This document shows positions 43,430 to 55,860 of a DNA stretch of 64,000 nt, piece after piece; position 1 is the first letter of the stretch; every line of letters begins with the position of its first letter. Made by a program: the position numbers and the translations under genes. Origin of the DNA: Diphasiastrum complanatum. Taxonomy: Eukaryota > Streptophyta > Lycopodiopsida > Lycopodiales > Lycopodiaceae. The stretch spans positions 7,730,246 through 7,794,245 of the forward strand of contig CM055098.1 of assembly GCA_029204225.1 (NCBI GenBank), written 5' to 3'. The notes under the pieces are model-generated. The model was not told the origin of the DNA, did no database searches, and saw only the letters and a list, made by a program, of their open reading frames with translations.

Positions 43430-44834
43430 GGTGGAACAATTCTCGATAGATTGTATTTGTGGTAGTAGTTACTGTGTGTTGTCATGTTATAAGTCTCAAC
43501 GATTCTATTTGATGGACTAATTTTTTTAAGCTGTGATTGAATGGCCTCGGCCATCCTGAATGCAGTTTATCCAAAAATCTCCTCGTTGATATTTTTGTCT
43601 GGTTAGATTGTCAACATTTATTATACCTGTTGATGATAGAGACGTTGATAACAAAGCTTTTGCTTTTCAGCCGGTGTATGGTTCTAACTTCTAGCAGATA
43701 ATTATGACTATTAACCTTACCTTGTACCGCAATATTTGGCTTTTTCTTTCTCTTGTATTTCCTCATTTGTGCGGCCAATTGGACTTGAATTCCTGCCCTT
43801 GTGCACAAGAAAGAGGATCCATGTTAGGGTCGATGGGAAGAGGTAGGCAATGGAGGTAGTTGTATGGAGTGATGAGAAAGGTAGCTATATGGAGTGATGA
43901 GAAAGGTGGCCTAAGACCCCATGAAAAGATCATGGGGAAGACGAAAGTTAGGGTAGTGAGAGAATCCTAATACAGATGGATGAAGGTCTTATCAAAAGTG
44001 TGTCTAGTGCATGTTTGGAGATAGAGGTAGTGTCTAGGATGAAAAAGGAGTCACAAACTATTTATGTTCATAAACGTCAAGTACTTCGGAAAGACTACAA
44101 TGGCCTATTTCTGTCTATAAATATCAAGTACTTCAGAAAGACTAAATTAGGGTTTACAACCTTTGTGGCATTAGTGTTTCAAATTTCATTATGACCAAAT
44201 GGGATCAGATTTATGAGTCGTCTATTATGGCTGCTAGGCAACATAAAAAAGAACCTACGGATACTAATTTAGAGGTAAATGAATGAGTCGAAGGAGCAAA
44301 ACGTGTCCATAAAGTTAGGTTAGGACGTTGCATTAGAAAAGCTGGGTACGAAAAAAGTATGGTTGACCGCATGCACTAAACCCCTACCTATAAGTGACCC
44401 TAAACGAAAATGTTCATTGTACAACCAAATGCTAGTGGCTCTAAATCGGCCCAAAAAACTATCTTGGAAATTTGTGCTCAAAGCCAATATCGTGATTGTA
44501 GTTTGACCTTTTAGATCCTAGTACCTTGGTCCAATAATCATCGTAGGTTGCTATAACTATTATGAACTAGCAGGACCAATTGTTGTGTGGGTTTGGCCTA
44601 TTTTGCTCAACAAATGTGAAGTATGCTATATAGACTACAATTAATGTTTACAATATGAAATACTTTGTGACATTATTATTCCATGACATTATGATAAATA
44701 ATTGTTTATTCTGACTACTAGATAACATAAAAAATGAACCCACGAGTACTATTTGGAAATGTTGTGCTACATATACGGGTAGCCATAGTAGGAAAGTTAT
44801 TGGACAGGAAAGAACTGTGGTCAATTACATTGAT
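43430..44834. other. Spacer with small tandem duplications
   Basis: No gene. A 25-bp tandem pair (TATGGAGTGATGAGAAAGGT, 43863 and 43889), a 48-bp pair around TCAAGTACTTC(G/A)GAAAGACT (44078 and 44126), and an imperfect repeat of 44.16-44.28 kb at 44.65-44.76 kb. CTTGTGCACAAG near 43799 is a short palindrome. Confidence 0.5.
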
Positions 44835-46735
44835 GTTCGAGTTGTGTAATCATCCACATGATTTCATACTACTTTTTGGTGCCATATGCTAATACTGCAC
44901 CTACAAACTACATACTCTTAAAATACTTATAGAAAAAACATGTTATTCAGTTATCATAATGGACCTTGAGTTTGAGCACCTATTGTCTTGTAAGCATAGC
45001 TCCCATCAAGATGTGAGAGCTCTATAATATTGCCTGCAAATACTACATGCTCAAAGTGCTTTATGCTAATACCACATTGTACACTTTGTGCTCGAACTTA
45101 AGTTCGAGCAAAGCATGCCACTTCTTAACACTGTTACTATTGCATCTACAAACTCCAGACTCTCAATTGCTAACCATGATTGTAGATGTTTGTCTCCTTG
45201 CTCAAACTTGAGTTTAAGTATATATTGTTGTGTATTCATAGTTCTTATTACAATATGCTGATATCCCCTACACATACCATATGGTCAAAGTGCTTTTTAC
45301 TAAATCGTTTTTGTATAATTTATGCTAGAACTTCAGTTCGAGCAAAGCTAGTTTGTCAACATGTGATCATCCATGTAATATCATGCTACATCTTCATGAT
45401 ATTTGCTATTAATACACCTACAAATTCCATACTCTCAAAATTCCATTTACAAAACAAAAATTTGGGTCTCGATGCTCGACCTCGAGTTCAAGCACACATC
45501 GTCTTATACGCATAGCCTCAATTATGATCTGCCAATCTTGTAGTATTGTCTCCAAATATTATATTGTCACTTATGCTCGAACTTGAGGTTGAGCAAAGCT
45601 CCTTTACCACAAATTAATCATCCAATGATTTTATGCCACATCTTAATGCCATATTCAACTATTTCACATACACCTCTATGCTCTCAAAATGTTCTCCTCA
45701 AAACATATTTTTTTGTAGATTTTGTAAAGGTGCATATTGTGGACTTATGCTCGAACTTAAGGTCGAGCAGAGCTCTTTTGTCACCAATTAATCATCCAAA
45801 TGATTTTATGCCACATTTTAATGCCATATTTAACTATTTCACATACACCTCCATGCTCTCAAAACGTTCATCTCAAAACATATTTTTGAGTCTACATGTT
45901 TGTCTTTAGCTCATCTTCCATTAATTGGTCATGCATATGTTTTTGTTTTACTCGTTGACATTGCATACTAGTATTGAACCTTCAAATATCATACTCTTAA
46001 AATGCTATTCACAAATCAAATTGTTGAACTCGACCATGAGTTGTAAATTAGAATATATGTTGTCTTGTAAGTATAGCTCCTATTATGTTTTGCTCGCGTA
46101 ATAAAAGTATCTTCAACTATCAAATGTTCGTCATGCTTTTCATGTTGGAGACTCTGAGCTTTAACTTAAGTTCGAGCATAACTCTTTCACCACTATGTAA
46201 GCATGTATATAATTTAATGCTGCTTCTTAAAAATCTATTGTTCCCACTAACAATCCTAAAGTCTAGTTATCAACCTTGTGTTTGATCACAAAGTTGCATG
46301 CAAGCGTATCTTTGATTATGATCGAAATATCACATGATAATGGCAATTTTGCAAATTCCATATTATGGACTATGCTCAAACTTAGGTTTGATCAACTCAA
46401 CACTATTTCTTTATCCGTATGTTTTCATACTACTTAACGACTTAAGCTACCACTGCACCTGCAATTCCATACTTCTCAAAACATATTTTGATTTAGCAGG
46501 CTTGATTTTAAATTTGGGCATATGTTGCTTTGTTAGTACAACTCGCATTATGATTTGCCATCACTATGAAATTGCCTTCAAGCATCAGATGGCCATGACT
46601 ATTTTGAAAATTCCATATTGTACTTCTTATGCTCGAACTTAGGTTCGAGTGCCTCTTTGTCACTATTTGATTATCCAAATGATTTTATCTCATCTTTTGA
46701 CACTCTGCGTTGTTGCGGCACCTACGACTTCATAA
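44835..46735. repeat. ~240-bp degenerate tandem array with palindromic core
   Basis: About eight units. The landmark CTCGAACTTAAGTTCGAG or a close variant occurs near 45091, 45331, 45573, 45752, 46160, 46386 and 46630 (spacings mostly 225-245 bp, one unit apparently missing). Between landmarks, TTTTATGCCACATCTTAATG, CATACTCTCAAAA and TTGTCTTGTAAGCATAGCTCC recur in the same order. The second half-unit carries a CTTGAGTTTGAGCA variant. No coding potential. Confidence 0.8.
45089..45110. repeat. Perfect 22-bp palindrome in the array
   Basis: CTCGAACTTAAGTTCGAG with TG before and CA after is exactly self-complementary. Most other units have one to three changes from it. Confidence 0.9.
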
Positions 46736-47040
46736 AAAGATCACAAAAGGAAAAGATAAAATTGGACAAGTACAACAAAAGCACCAGGTACAATGAATCT
46801 TTGTGCTACATTGTTTAGATGTATTGAGATCTCAATGGACTATTGATGAGCAAGTTTGAAAAGGGTTCAACCAACCAAGAGATTTATAACATTGGGTGGG
46901 ATATGATCATACTATGTAGGGGGTGCATTGACTTCTTGAGTGCAATCTCCAATCACTTTAATATTGGATTGTGGTCATGTGCAAAAGAGAAGAACATTGT
47001 ACCAAGGATTCAATTGTGGGAGAGTGTAGCGAAAAGTGTT

Positions 47041-47640
47041 GAATTCACACGTGTGGATTGTCCACAACATGTACTTGTGATCTCCTAAGGTGTGTAGATG
47101 CACCAAGATTAAGATTAGATTGAGATTTAAGATCAATCTTAGATCCTATGGCAAAAACACACTACTACATGCATTCAATCACTTCCACCTCTCACTCACA
47201 CGTGTGGGAAGTATTCAAAGAATAATCTAAGTAAAAACAAGCTGCTCTCCTCGGATAGAGAGAATCAATTAGCTTCAAAATGAGTACAATAATACTAGTA
47301 GATACACGAGCTAACACTATGCTTAACTATGATTGGACCATACTTTGTCACCTCTTAATCCTATTGGACCATTGATCCATGCACCTCTTAATTCTATTGG
47401 ACTATATTCAAGCACACCTCAAATTCCTATTGGACCTCACATGGTTCCACCTCTAAATCCTATTGGACCTCTTAGAATTCATCAAACAAAAGCGTTACAC
47501 TTGTCTACACTCTAATTGGCACGAGTTAAGTCTCTTACTCTATTTTGGCTCAATAGTGGCATTACAAGTGGAAATGCATAATTTGCCATCTATGCCAAAT
47601 TTGTTCCTATCAACATCCTACACCTAGATGCTTGATGTAA
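47041..47640. mobile_element. LTR/leader debris with a ~36-bp minisatellite
   Basis: Two CACACGTGTG palindromes (47046-47055, 47197-47206) lie in LTR-like sequence resembling the LTR at 27.03 kb (AAGATTAAGAT.AATCTTAGATC). Then AATCCTATTGGACC-type units repeat about four times at 47340-47470 (LNPIGP in one frame), like the CTATTGGACTC repeats of the leader near 36 kb. No primer site found. Confidence 0.5.
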
Positions 47641-47710
47641 AAAACATAAGAACCCTATATCTAACATAGATAATCTTTTTCAATTCTTCACAAAAAGACA
47701 ATTCACTTTT

Positions 47711-48453
47711 ATGACTTGGGGACAAGAAAAATATTTTGGACAATCATCGCCTCGTTTATATAGACCAGACAAGTCAAATGTGGAATCAATGTTCAAGCCA
47801 CTATGTCGGGTGTGGGTAAATTTCACTGGTATTTGTGATGAAAGAAATGCCATATCAATAGATGATAGTCCATACAAAGGTTGTCTTAATGATCCAGGAA
47901 ACTACATATTTCCCAATCCATTTATAGGAGAATGTGAAGATGATGGATTCAACAACAAGCTTTTTTGTATCTTCTCAAATTAACACAAGTTCTTGATGTT
48001 CGGCCAGCCATAGAAGCAACAAGATATGGACAACTGCCAGTGATAGAAGGTCATCCTTTGTATGGACATTTTCAATATGTTATGAAGATGTTTCCTAGTA
48101 TCACAAGTACTCGTAGTTCATCGAAACATTCATCACAATCAAGTCACTGTTCTTTCCAAAGAATTGAGGCCACCAATTCATAGGTATTCAAAGGAGAGTA
48201 ACAAAAAAGTCGAAGACCTGATCCACTTGTAAAGTTGACAGACAGACAATTGAAAATATTAGAGAACATGCGACTCGTACAAAGTATGAGGGACATGGAA
48301 GCTAGTCTAAAAGCAATAGAACTTGGCTATTGTAAACCTTACACGATTGGAACTGCTGCAAAGAGATATTTGTGCCCATTGGAGAATTGGAAAGAAAATT
48401 TAAGAATGTTTGAATCTCATAAAATTCAAATTGTACATTCAATATTTGAATGA
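47711..48453 (+). pseudogene. Unrecognised broken gene, about 240 codons
   Basis: Three plus-strand frames follow each other: 47711-47983 (90 codons), then an overlapping frame shifted at about 47965 (to 48183), then 48235-48453 (72 codons, preceded in frame by KSRRPDPLVK). Their dense non-repetitive composition, with WGQEKYFGQSSPRLYRP, DVRPAIEATRYGQLP and a coiled-coil-like LTDRQLKILENMRLVQSM, looks genuinely coding. One frameshift and stops near 48181 and 48199 break it. I do not know the family; a transposon or virus-derived structural protein is possible but unsupported. Confidence 0.45.
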
Positions 48454-49929
48454 TATGTTTTTATACTTTATCTGTTATGACATTATTATTCATGTGTATA
48501 CCCAATTTTTATCAATATGATGATTAAGTTTTTATTTACTTATTGTCTATCAAGTTTTATGTTTGATTTTATTGAAATTTAGTGAAACAATTGCAATTCA
48601 ATAAAAGTTTGTATCATAATCAATAGGGTCAAATAGTCAATAACCGTTGGTTCCCCACTTGAGGACGAGTTTTTGTGTGTATCTAGACTTGTAATAATAT
48701 GATGATTCGTTATTATAATACGATTAATATTTTAATATTGTATCTAAAAATTACATTTGGCAATTATGTCTAACAATTTTATATCTTAAGATTTTTCACA
48801 ATAATCCATATATAGAAGATGAGTTTATCTAATACGATTATAGAAAAGAGAATATAACATGTACTAAATAATTTCATTCATTGTAAATTGTGATACAAAA
48901 ATAGCTAAAAATAATTCAATATTGCAAATGAAAATTTGAGCTGTGCTCAAGTGGAAAGAAAAACAAACAAACAAACTTGATTTTTTAAAAAAACATAGAA
49001 ACACTTCAAGATAAAACATTTATGAATATATCAAAACTAAATAGTAATTCTTGTCAAAATATGAACACAATCAATTTTTGACGAAAAGTGACACTTGAAT
49101 ATATTGTATGATGTTTTTGATGTCTACAATTCTCAACTTGGTTAAGAGTGTCATATAAAAATAAAATGTTATCCATGCACAAAGATAAACTTAACAAAAA
49201 TTGATTAAAAGAGGGATGTATGAATGAATGAAATTTTTTCATTCAAACTCCAAAGAGATAGCATGTGAAAATGGTATGAAGAAACAAATAAGAAATCCAA
49301 ATTCAAGCATTTTTGCTAATAATGGGACTTGGGATTTTCCCAAAATTACTACAACGGTGTTATTTACTAGGAGCAATCTTACTCCAAAGTTAAATCGATA
49401 AAAAGCACAGTACCAGGGGTCCAAAATCCACACTGACTGGGTACTTGCTTGGAGAACCAAACCACTGCCATTATTTTGTCAAGATCGGTTTAATAAAATT
49501 TTAACCGATTATTACAGCTTGACACAAAAACAACAGTATTAAGTTCTCAAAATGCTAGGCTTATAGGTAATTGTCAAGTGGATAAGGACTTTATACATGC
49601 ATATCGTCCATAGACCAAATTCTTTCTACCTCTTACCGGAAAACACCGAAATCGAGTTTACAGCTTTGACCCACATGTCCAAAGGAATCGAAATTCCTCT
49701 CACTGGAGACTAGTAACTCAAATCTCCCGAGTTCCCAAAATTACTTTGGAACCCTTTTTGAAGTCACTACACGTCAAGCTCTTAAAACCTTGGTTGACCA
49801 GCATGCACACACATGCAATTTTATAAATCACGGTCCATCAACTCCAAAATACCCAACCCATGCACAAAAAAACCATCTAGACTTCAAAAAGGCCTCTCCT
49901 TACAAAACAAAAACCTGAAAGGGTTTTGC
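48454..49929. other. AT-rich spacer without recognised genes
   Basis: No coding or structural feature beyond A/T runs and short frames on the minus strand (49054-49460) with no motif. Confidence 0.5.
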
Positions 49930-50341
49930 CAATCCTAGATCCCTTTTGGAGAATCCTCCTGGATCTAACCCCCAAGCCATGCCAATGTGACAGCAAGAGG
50001 ATAAGAGCTCAACAGGTAACCTAGACCAAAGTCGTTGACGGAAATAATCACTACCTCAATATATCGAGAGTAGGATCCTGTGCATGAGCACATGCAGTCC
50101 CCATGCAGGTCAATATAAATAGATCACAGCTCTTCATGCATACCTCCTGCCTATATTAGTCACATGTACATGCACTACTCCATATGTCTCAATTAAGTGT
50201 CTGGGTCCTCTCAAGGTCATTAGTCACCAACAGGCCTCGATGTGGAATTAAATCTAGGCGTGACCAATAATCTCGAACACTGGAGGGCCGGTCTACCATA
50301 TTAGCACTATTCCATGTCCTTAGCTGAATATGGCCATAACA
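49930..50341 (-). mobile_element. Truncated LTR, same family as 23473-23951
   Basis: Shares CCAAGCCATGCC, CCATGCAGGTCAA, TATAAATAG, GCGTGACCAATAATCTCGA and GGAGGGCCGGTCTACCATAT in the same order with the LTR at 23.5-23.95 kb. No internal region is attached. Confidence 0.65.
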
Positions 50342-50483
50342 CATTCCATGCCAAATTTCTCTTGATGATGGGTTGGGTTAGTGTCAGGACCCCCACATAA
50401 TCTCCATAACGAAAGTCCGAGGTACCTACCACTCGTCCACAAGCATTGTTGTGAGAATAGTATGGAGGGTCCCTGCCTCTATG

Positions 50484-51404
50484 TGTTGTAAAGCTGACTT
50501 GGGTGCACCCAGCGTGCCCTGTAAGACTCAAAGGGGTGACACTCCCTAAGGTCCCAGAGCAAGTTAGAATGTCAAGGACTGAGCCTCCGACCTGTGGTGA
50601 GCCAGTCAAGTAGTCACAAAGTCATGAGCTAGCTCTGGAGCTCGAGTCATGGCCTAGTCAGGAAAGCAGGTTGATTCGGCCGCCGGGACGGCTCCCGGGA
50701 CCCATGTCCGGGAGCCAGACTGATTCTGCCAGGCTTGCCAGGCTTAATCAGCAAAATAAAAACTAAGTCCTAAAAAGCGTGCTTTACCAGAAAGCACTAT
50801 GTTTCAAACCAGAGGGGGTGCGCCGAATCACAGCAGAACTATAGGGGGAGTCCGACAGACAGAAACTTGGGCAGCTCAACCAGCGCCAGGAATCCAGTCG
50901 CCAGGTCTCAGCTCCCTCTACCAGCACGAGCCAGGCACAATGCCCAGCACATGTTGGTGGCCCCGAGACCGGTCAGTCTATGTATGAATGTAACCTCTTC
51001 CAAATCTAATAAAGTTGATCCTTGGGGATGATTACCATTTCGGTTTCGCCTCCGGGACTGGTCCAAGTGGAAGGACCCTTACTACAACCTTTTTGCGTCG
51101 CTGGCGCCTAAGGGTCCCTGTCATCGACATGGGGCTTGCCGCTATGCCAATTGGTCAGTTTGGCGACCACTATGCCTTGGGTTTCATGTGTGGCTTGTCT
51201 TTGCCTTTGGTTACCTTTTGGGGACGGATTCTGAGTTGGCTTTCGGGTTGGTTGGGATTCCAGTTTTTCTTAAGTCTGAATGGTTAAGCTTGTTACGATT
51301 CTGAGTTGGCTTTTACGTAAGTGCATGATGGATGAATGTTAGACTTAAGCGCGTGTTGGGGAAACCGCTCAAGTCCCAGCGCCCTTTGAGGCGCCGGTGC
51401 TACA
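50484..51404 (+). repeat. 5' LTR of the non-autonomous element
   Basis: 921 bp. The open frames of 62 and 90 codons inside are simply repeated in the other LTR and show no known motif. Confidence 0.92.
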
Positions 51405-51925
51405 TGTGGTATCACATCCAACAGTGACAAAACAGTTGACGCGAGGTCAAATGGAGCCAACATTGCCTGCAGTTTCTACGTCAAAGGTGAATCTAAGTGC
51501 CGATGCAGAGCTCAAGGAGCTCAACCTGGACGACCAAACGAAATATCTAGAGTCCTAGGGGACTCATCCAGATGTGCGACGACAACGACATATCTGAGGC
51601 TTAAGGGAGCCGTGAGTACCTTTTTCTTTCATGCTAATAAAGTAAGCCGCATTTCTCATTGAGGAGTGAGCTTCAGTTTGATGTCTAAGTGCAGCAGCTT
51701 CACACAGGTTTTACGTAAGTGAACTAGATCCACACTTTTCCTGTGCTGGGTGTAAAACACAATATCATTGCTCTGCTTTACAGTTGGTTTCCTTTGGCCG
51801 GTGAATCAAGCCCGTGCCCTTGTATATGTGACTAAAGTCTGGCCGGTGAATTAAGCCCGTGCCATGAGTCTTAGGTTCTAGTTTGGCCCTGATGAGGACA
51901 TCAGCTTTCTCAAACGAGGGGAGGA

Positions 51926-52846
51926 TGTTGTAAAGCTGACTTGGGTGCACCCAGCGTGCCCTATAAGACTCAAAGGGGTGACACTCCCTAAGGTCCCAGA
52001 GCAAGTTAGAATGTCAAGGACTGAGCCTCCGACCTGTGGTGAGCCAGTCAAGTAGTCACAAAGTCATGAGCTAGCTCTGGAGCTCGAGTCATGGCCTAGT
52101 CAGGAAAGCAGGTTGATTCGGCCGCCGGGACGGCTCCCGGGACCCATGTCCGGGAGCCAGACTGATTCTGCCAGGCTTGCCAGGCTTAATCAGCAAAATA
52201 AAAACTAAGTCCTAAAAAGCGTGCTTTACCAGAAAGCACTATGTTTCAAACCAGAGGGGGTGCGCCGAATCACAGCAGAACTATAGGGGGAGTCCGGCAG
52301 ACAGAAACTTGGGCAGCTCAACCAGCGCCAGGAATCCAGTCGCCAGGTCTCAGCTCCCTCTACCAGCACGAGCCAGGCACAATGCCCAGCACGTGTTGGT
52401 GGCCCCGAGACCGGTCAGTCTATGTATGAATGTAACCTCTTCCAAATCTAATAAAGTTGATCCTTGGGGATGATTACCATTTCGGTTTCGCCTCCGGGAC
52501 TGGTCCAAGTGGAAGGACCCTTACTACAACCTTTTTGCGTCGCTGGCGCCTAAGGGTCCCTGTCATCGACATGGGGCTTGCCGCTATGCCAATTGGTCAG
52601 TTTGGCGACCACTATGCCTTGGGTTTCATGTGTGGCTTGTCTTTGCCTTTGGTTACCTTTTGGGGACGGATTCTGAGTTGGCTTTCGGGTTGGTTGGGAT
52701 TCCAGTTTTTCTTAAGTCTGAATGGTTAAGCTTGTTACGATTCTGAGTTGGCTTTTACGTAAGTGCATGATGGATGAATGTTAGACTTAAGCGCGTGTTG
52801 GGGAAACCGCTCAAGTCCCAGCGCCCTTTGAGGCGCCGGCGCTACA
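51926..52846 (+). repeat. 3' LTR of the non-autonomous element
   Basis: 921 bp, four substitutions from the 5' copy, followed by CTATG. Confidence 0.92.
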
Positions 52847-52851
52847 CTATG

Positions 52852-55456
52852 ACATTGGGTTCGGGACTGCAGTCAACGTGAGCAACACCTTGTCCATCTT
52901 CAGTTCACATGGTGCCTAGGTTGGTGGTTCTACCCCACTAGGGAATGACTCACTCATGTCCCGAGGACACCACAACTCGAAGGGGGGGGGGGGGGGGGGG
53001 CAAATAACGAGGGGAAATCTTGATTTCTCTTGCATTAACCCAACAACAATAACCCTAGAGTAAGGTTTCACCATTACACTCAAATTAAAACATGCATATC
53101 AATATCCATATTCTATGAGTCCATCCAGTTCTCTTTTTGGACCATCCAAAGCATATATGACATCCCCCAATATTTTAACTATTGACACATATGCCAATAC
53201 AAACCATCGCCAATAAAATGGAGAGGCCATTTTTTATACATCTTCAATCACCTGGTTTGATCTTGATTTTGGGTACAAATGACGTTTTTTATCCACTTCA
53301 AGTGGTTGAATTGAGGAATTAAAATCATAAGAGGCACAAAAATACTCCTTGCAAAAGTTCTCGTCAAACATCCTTGTGAAAATCGTGTGTACACTCCATC
53401 AAAGCATAGCATTTGGAAACAGTTTGAATATTTTCCTTGGTCAAAAGAAAAGGGACTAAGCGGCATTTTGGCATAATTCTACTTTTGTCTAAAGGCTCCA
53501 TATATGTACCACTATGAACCCAAATGGATGCCACATGAATCTATTCAAAAAGTCTTTCTATCTTCTACAAATACTTAAGCTCTAATTTTGCACACAGGGA
53601 ACTATTTGTTTTGCAAACTGATTATATCATATACAATTGGCTTTTCCACAAATTATGGTCTTCCAAATTTGTAGAGAGACGACAAATATTCCCATCGAAT
53701 CTTTGGAAAATGAAATCATGATATTTTTAAATTTGAAAATTGTGTATAATTCATGATTAATACAAAAGTTGTTCTACGTGTCATGTCTAGCTCAAGCAAA
53801 TTTTCCTAAAACAAAAAGCTCTTTAAACTAGAATTAATAGTCACAAATCTAAAGTAAAATCTACTCCAATGATTTGTTTTACAAAAGCTTGGTGCTATAA
53901 TGTAGATTCTCATGGTGCAATAACGAGAGCTATTTTTGTGAAGAATATGCAAGATTTAGCTTGATAATTTTTGCAACTTCATGTACATATGTAAATCTCA
54001 CATGGGTGGAGCATGTTCCCACGTGTGGAGGGTAGGCCTAATTATTTTAGTTCATTTATGTTCAGTTTAAAGTGTCAATAGCCTCAAACTTGAGTTCTAG
54101 TGAGATAGTGACATTTGTCACATAATGTTAGGATTGAAATGCATCCATTTGGCCCAATCACATTAACAGAGGTGTACGTCACAAGGCCAATCAGTTTAAG
54201 AGGTGCATTACATGTGGACCAATCATGTTTAGAGATGCACATCCCCAATCATCATGAGAGATGCAAATCTAGGGGTCCAATTATGACGTAGAAAGGCAAT
54301 CAATGGTGTCCAATCATTTTAGAACATTTCCACATGCTAGATCTAGTATAGGAAGAGCTCTCTCATTGTACATGATTTTTTGAATGATAATCATGGAGTT
54401 TTTTCCCTTCACTATGTATTCTCACTCTACCCGAGTACAAGTCTCTCTTTCTCTCTCTACCCGAGAGCAAGGGCTCTCTCACTCATTGAATGTGTTTGAG
54501 GACTTAGTTTTTTTTATGCTAAGTGTTTGGTTTGAGTGAGAAAGTGTGAATGATCGATGATGAATGCTTGTGTGCTCTTGCCTTGAAGATTGTCTAGTTA
54601 GATTGGTTGTTTCAATCAAGCAAGTTTCATGTGCAATCACACCCACCTTAGAAGATCAAACACATTGATTTGTGTGTCCTCACACATGTGAAAAAGTTAA
54701 CAATTTTGAAGCTACTATAATTACTTTTAACTTTGCCACGATAATGATTCTCTATTGCGACAATTTGCTAAAAGCTTAGATGTCACCTAAAAAAAAAAAC
54801 TCTAATTCTTCTAAAATGCAATCCTTTTTTTTTCAAGGATTTGAATGCCTAGCCTAATGCAAAGCTTCTTCATATCAATCATCTTGATCATGATTTGAAC
54901 TACAATGGTTAGCATAACCAAAAGTATGCAATGTACACAATTGACTGGAATAGCCTACTGCACATGTTAGCATGCCCTTGAGTCGGTGCTTTATGGCAGT
55001 GATGGCTACAAAAAAATTGGAGACAAAATGACTTTGCAAAGAGTACTATACAAGTGAACAAATACTTTTTCAAAATTGGTGTCATTATCAATATTGTGGC
55101 CTTAATCTATGACGGTAGTTACACAATTAATTGAGTCTTTTTTTTTTTTTCGAATTGTCATATTTTTGGTGCTTTGTCAAATTAATTTTTCGATATTTTT
55201 AACTACTACCAATTTTAGAAATATAGTAGTTTTAGGATAATCAAATGTGTGATATTTTTGCCATAACTTCACCATTTAAAACTACTTGAAAGTCTTTCTA
55301 ATATGGATAACTTACCAAACAACAAACATTAGAACATGCATGTAAAAAACATGTAAGACTTCAATTGTTTACTCTTTATAGTAGTTTATAGTTAGGCATC
55401 ACTTTATAGCTTCAAATGTTTCTTGATTACTTCCTTGGCATCAAAAGTAATGTGCC

Positions 55457-55458
<2 letters not shown>
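52852..55458. other. Spacer with a G19 run and LTR-like debris
   Basis: No gene. Poly-G of 19 at 52982-53000. 54.30-54.70 kb (CTCTCTTTCTCTCTCTACCC, GAGCAAGGGCTCTCTCACTC) resembles, inverted, the LTR-like block at 1.42-1.92 kb. 53.0-54.0 kb has nothing recognisable. Confidence 0.5.

Positions 55459-55526
<68 letters not shown>
55459..55526. repeat. CT microsatellite, 34 units
   Basis: Uninterrupted (CT)34. Confidence 0.98.
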
Positions 55527-55528
<2 letters not shown>

Positions 55529-55580
55529 AAATTGAACATGACAAAATAAACTTTTGAGCCATCTGACATCAAATCTGTGT

Positions 55581-55860
55581 CAACCACCATCATTGCTTTG
55601 CTCAATTTGTCAACATCATAGTAAGAATAAATGTCAAGCTAAATACTAACACTCACCTTCTCATCGGACATACTCTATTCAAAACAACAAATCCTTCCAT
55701 CAACCACCATCGTTGCTTGGCTCAACTTGCCAACATAATACTAAGACTAAATGTCAAGCTAAATGCTAGCATTCCCCTTCTCTTCAGACATTCTCCTTGA
55801 AACATCAAACCACAGTCTTTGCTTGCCTCACTTTGTCATCATGAGCAAACACACAGTAAA
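55581..55860. repeat. ~120-bp tandem repeat, about 2.3 units
   Basis: CAACCACCATC(A/G)TTGCTT starts at 55581 and 55701, with a weaker CAAACCACAGTCTTTGCTT at about 55806. AAATGTCAAGCTAAAT is shared within each unit. Confidence 0.75.

Larger units (their letters stand above)
50484..52846 (+). mobile_element. Young non-autonomous LTR retrotransposon
   Basis: Two 921-bp LTRs (50484-51404 and 51926-52846), starting TGTTGTAAAGC and ending CGGYGCTACA, flank a 521-bp interior. The 5-bp target duplication CTATG is perfect (50479-50483, 52847-52851). LTRs differ at four positions I can see (for example CCTGTAAG/CCTATAAG and CCGGTGCT/CCGGCGCT), so insertion is recent. TGGTATCA follows the 5' LTR after two bases, a partial primer site; GAGGGGAGGA precedes the 3' LTR as polypurine tract. 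Each LTR has AATAAA (51008, 52450). The interior has no gag or pol, so it needs a helper. It is visibly more GC-rich than its surroundings. Confidence 0.92.

Noticed and set aside
38346-43430. Definite Helitron assignment for the captured exon cluster
   Set aside because: No 5' TC or 3' hairpin-CTRR terminus could be found by eye; several CTAG sites near 43.7-44.2 kb lack an adjacent hairpin.
50799-51287. 62- and 90-codon frames repeated exactly at 52241-52729
   Set aside because: They lie within the two LTRs and are repeated only because the LTRs are; no known motif or independent sign of coding.
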